This document shows, piece after piece, positions 9,396-12,020 of a stretch of 12,020 nucleotides of DNA. The stretch is taken from positions 608,633 to 620,652 of the forward strand of contig WELB01000033.1 in NCBI GenBank assembly GCA_009602725.1, given 5' to 3'. The stretch's first letter is position 1. Each line of letters starts with the position of its first letter. A program made the position numbers and the translations under genes. The stretch comes from Spirogloea muscicola (taxonomy: Eukaryota; Streptophyta; Zygnematophyceae; Spirogloeales; Spirogloeaceae). Under the pieces are notes generated by a model. That model had not been told where the DNA came from and made no database searches. It was given only the letters and a program-made list of their open reading frames with translations.

Positions 9396-12020
9396 TCATC
9401 GGCGGGGCGGCGATGAGGCTCGGATAGTGCCCACCTGCAGGAGCGCCGCACGGTGTGGCGTGAAGAGGAGCATCTGCTGCATGTCCCTTGGCAGAGCGTC
9501 ATAGATTGCCCGCAGGTCTGCTCGCAGCTTCAGCATGATGGCTGGCTCCCCACCGGCAGCGGGGGCCACTATGGCCGGTCCGCCCTTGCCACTAACCGCC
9601 TGCAGCCCGGGCCAGGGCATTAACTGCAATCAACAGTAACTTGTACCCTAAACCCTAAACTATGCGCTTAAGAGGAGGAGCATGAAGGCAGGAGTTGCCA
9701 ACTCAAGCCAGGGGGCGGGATGCCCACCTGGAGCTCCAAGAGCAGGTGGCGCTCCACCGTGCTGAACGCGTCCGTGAGCTCCACCTCGGACATGGCCGGC
9801 AGAAAGCTGTGGACGTCCACAGCCACCCGCGCCCTGCGCCAGAGCCGGTGCTGCAAGCGGCCCGGCCCGCCAGTGGGCACGCCGCGTAAGACCAGGGCCT
9901 TCGCTGCCTGGCCAGCAGTCGAACTTGGTAGACCAAGTTGTTAACTGCAAGTTTCATATGACTATCCCAGAACTCCCAGAGAGATGGGAGCAGCCATGGC
10001 CGGAAGAGACGATGATCTTTGGCATAGGCAAGCGCGCCGGTGCAGCCAAGGAGACCGCAGCAACCTGCTCCTGCTCAGCGACGGCGCGCCGGCGCCGGAA
10101 CCACGGCAGGAAGTTTGGGCCCTCCAGAAAGCGGCCGTACAGCTCCAGCCAGTTGCTGCGCAGCCGCTTGGCGAGGAACTTGCCGGGGCCCCGCGCCGCC
10201 AGCAGGTCCAGGAACTCCTGAGCATCAAACGGCGGCAGCGGCGGCGGGTCGCTGAACGGTGACACGCCCTCGGGCGGCGCCGACGCCCGCAGGTAAGGCC
10301 CTGGACATACTTGGCGAGTGCGGGCTGCACTCAGCTTCGGCAAATTTGCACGTTCAGTGGTGCACCTGGGTGGTGTGCACGGTCACAGAGGCGGGGCTGA
10401 GACAGCGCTCACCAAATGGCGCGAGGAAGTTGGTGGTGAGCTCCACAAAGTGGCGGCGCAGGATCTCGTTGTTCACTAAGCTCGCGACGTCATCGCTGCT
10501 CGTGGCTGCGGCCGGAGCTGGCGCCACGGGCGCGGCGCCGCCGTCCCACGACGGCCGCTGCTTGGTGTCCACCAAGCGGTTGAGCACAGCGGTGTCTGGC
10601 TTTGTTGCCGGCGTGTGGTTTGTCCACAGCGCCTCTCGGTGCTCCACCATGAGCGACAGCGGCCCGTCTCGCAGTCCCCGTGCCGCCCTGCAGTGCCGGA
10701 GGGCGCCGCCATTGCAGTCTCAGTTGAAGCGCAGCCGCGTCTGCTATTGTGACGTGCGACATATTTAAATTTATTGGTCTTTACTGGCCTAATGCATATC
10801 TATACTGGCCTCATACCAGTTGAAGCCTGCTTTGACTTAGTGATATCTGGCTCCTATTGTCAGGGCAGCTGCGGCGTCACCTGAGGATGGAGCTGGGGTG
10901 GAAGCGGCGGAGCGGCGACACATTCATCTGGAGGCGGACCGGCGACGTCCGCGACGACGGCGCCTGCCCGTTCGGCTGCAGGCGACCGCTGGAGGGGCGG
11001 CCGCCGTTGGAGGCGCCGCCATTGACGCTGACGCCAGGAGCGGCTGTGCTTGTGCTCGTGCCGACAGACAGCACATGCGGCAGTGCACGGAGCACCTTGA
11101 GGAAGAAGATGTTGGTGACACCCAGCAGCATTGCGGGGGCCACCTCGCCATCCTGCGGCAGCAAAGCAGAGGTGTGTAACGTCCGCGGGCAGTCGCTCAT
11201 GGGCACAAGGACAGAGGAGAGGGGTAGACGAGCTGGGTGCGGACCTTGAGGGCGGTGAGCGCAGGGAAGTCGGGGTCGTGGATGGTGAAGTAGGGGCGGA
11301 AGTCGAGGGTGCACGGCAGCGGCGCGGCGAGCGAGACGAGCGCCGCAACAGCCTCGGAACACTGCGCCGGCGTCGGCGCAATCACGAGCAGCGGCTCGCC
11401 GGCGAGCAGCAGCTCCCACAGCACCCACAGCTGCATTAGCACGCCGCGGCACGCGCCGAAGACGTCCGCGTCTGCGAACACGCCTGCTGCTGCCGCCGCC
11501 GCTGCCGGCGCCGACGCCGCACTGCCTTGCCACGACGGCGTCGGCGGCGCCGCTGGCGCCATGGCCGCTGTGAAGTCGTCCAGTGGGCCACCGCCGCCGC
11601 CGCTGGGCGGCAACGTGTGTGCGGGCGGCAGCTGCACCCGCACCAGTGACGGTCCCACCTGGAGCTCCATCGTCATGCCGTGCTGCGGGTGTGGGTGCAA
11701 CCATTGACGTGGGAGGACGGAAGCATGCATTAGCTGCATGTATGCCTTTGTCAAGCTGGGTGTGGGGGGGGGAAGAGGCCAAAGGAGGCAGGGAGGGAGG
11801 GAGGGAGGGAGGGAGGGAGGTAGAGAGGTGAAGGGCATAGGGGAGAGGGGGTTAGAGAGGTTACAAGGGAGATGGGGAGGGAGGGAGTCAGGGGGGGGGG
11901 AAAGGAGGGAGGGGCGAAGGATAAGGAGGAGGGAGGCAGAAGGGAAAGTGAGACCAGGCACAGCATTGGGGTGGACAGAGGAGCGAGCCCCACCTGCGGC
12001 GGCGGCCAGTGCGAGACATA
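9396..12020 (-). CDS. DENND6: DENND6-type DENN domain protein (5' partial, 7 visible exons)
   Basis: DENN domain proteins are guanine-nucleotide exchange factors for Rab GTPases; DENND6 members act in endosomal traffic in animals, and the role in algae is inferred. Exons on the minus strand, 5' to 3', are 12020-11994 (continues outside), 11682-11245, 11152-10881, 10687-10413, 10300-10065, 9850-9728 and 9623-9396, giving 532 codons plus stop in one frame. Landmarks in order are YVSHWPPPQ|HGMTMELQVG (end of the N-terminal uDENN part), LMQLWVLWELLLAGEPLLVI with DFRPYFTIHDPDF (cDENN core), AMLLGVTNIFFLKVLRALPH, EALWTNHTPATKPDTAVLNRL, NNEILRRHFVELTTNFLAPFG, DPPPLPPFDAQEFLDLL, RSNWLELYGRFLEGPNFLPW, HRLWRRAR, and a C-terminal helix LRAIYDALPRDMQQMLLF. 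A low-complexity S/G/P-rich insert follows LPHVLSVG. Roughly the first hundred residues are missing beyond the edge. The final exon may begin at 9623 or 9599, and the stop at 9396-9398 is read directly after ALLQ; splicing at the GTGGGC there to a further exon is possible. Confidence 0.92.
9646..9660. repeat. telomere-like repeat in the last DENND6 intron
   Basis: CCCTAAACCCTAAAC is two exact plant-type telomere units. On the coding (minus) strand it reads TTTAGGGTTTAGGG and lies about 23-37 nt upstream of the acceptor at 9624, inside the 104 nt intron 9624-9727, where the branch point and pyrimidine region would be. Confidence 0.8.
11762..11950 (+). repeat. purine-rich tract with (GGGA)n microsatellite in a DENND6 intron
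   Basis: On the plus strand this is nearly all G and A: nine Gs at 11764-11772, about seven and a half GGGA units at 11791-11820, then imperfect GGGA/GGAG repeats and ten Gs at 11891-11900. It falls within the 311 nt intron 11683-11993 of the minus-strand gene, so the transcript carries a long C/T tract. The plus strand (the template strand for DENND6) has several runs that satisfy G-quadruplex spacing. Confidence 0.9.

Noticed and set aside
11734-11961. Frame extension of the DENND6 exon through the pyrimidine-rich tract
   Set aside because: The simple-sequence P/L/S-rich translation comes from the (CCCT)n intron; the homologous join is WPPPQ to HGMTMELQ across 11683-11993.

Overview
The window looks like nuclear DNA of an intron-rich green-lineage eukaryote, most likely a green alga. 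That is inference from three things: plant-like versions of three conserved proteins, each split by many short GT-AG introns; scattered plant-type telomere-like motifs (CCCTAAA); and GC-rich exons and gene starts beside more balanced spacers. No bacterial operon, phage, CRISPR, rRNA or tRNA signal was seen. Layout: positions 1-122 are an unbroken poly-T run. Directly after it, 123-3717 (+) carries methylcrotonoyl-CoA carboxylase subunit beta (MCCB; mitochondrial leucine breakdown) in 11 visible exons, with no visible start codon. A spacer of about 2.8 kb (3718-6558) holds a degenerate repeat with a period near 290 bp, a GC-rich stretch, and the promoter and leader of the next gene. At 6559-7830 (+) four exons encode a complete 112-residue translation initiation factor eIF1 (SUI1), with a telo-box and a CCG repeat just upstream. 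A 1.6 kb spacer (7831-9395) contains a cluster of nested inverted repeats. From the right edge to 9396 (-) runs a DENND6-type DENN-domain protein (putative Rab guanine-nucleotide exchange factor) in seven visible exons, with its N-terminus beyond the window. How the genes relate: they are functionally unrelated housekeeping genes (mitochondrial amino-acid catabolism, start-codon selection, membrane traffic). MCCB and eIF1 are head-to-tail; eIF1 and DENND6 are convergent. All exon joins given here keep frame from end to end (504 codons plus stop for MCCB exons 2-11, 112 plus stop for eIF1, 532 plus stop for DENND6), which is strong internal support. Novelty: I did not find a convincing new multi-gene system. 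The best leads are the telomere-like motifs in introns and flanks, the eIF1 leader with weak start contexts and an in-frame upstream ATG, the 290 bp repeat family, the nested inverted repeats near 8.7 kb, and the poly-T/missing-start junction.
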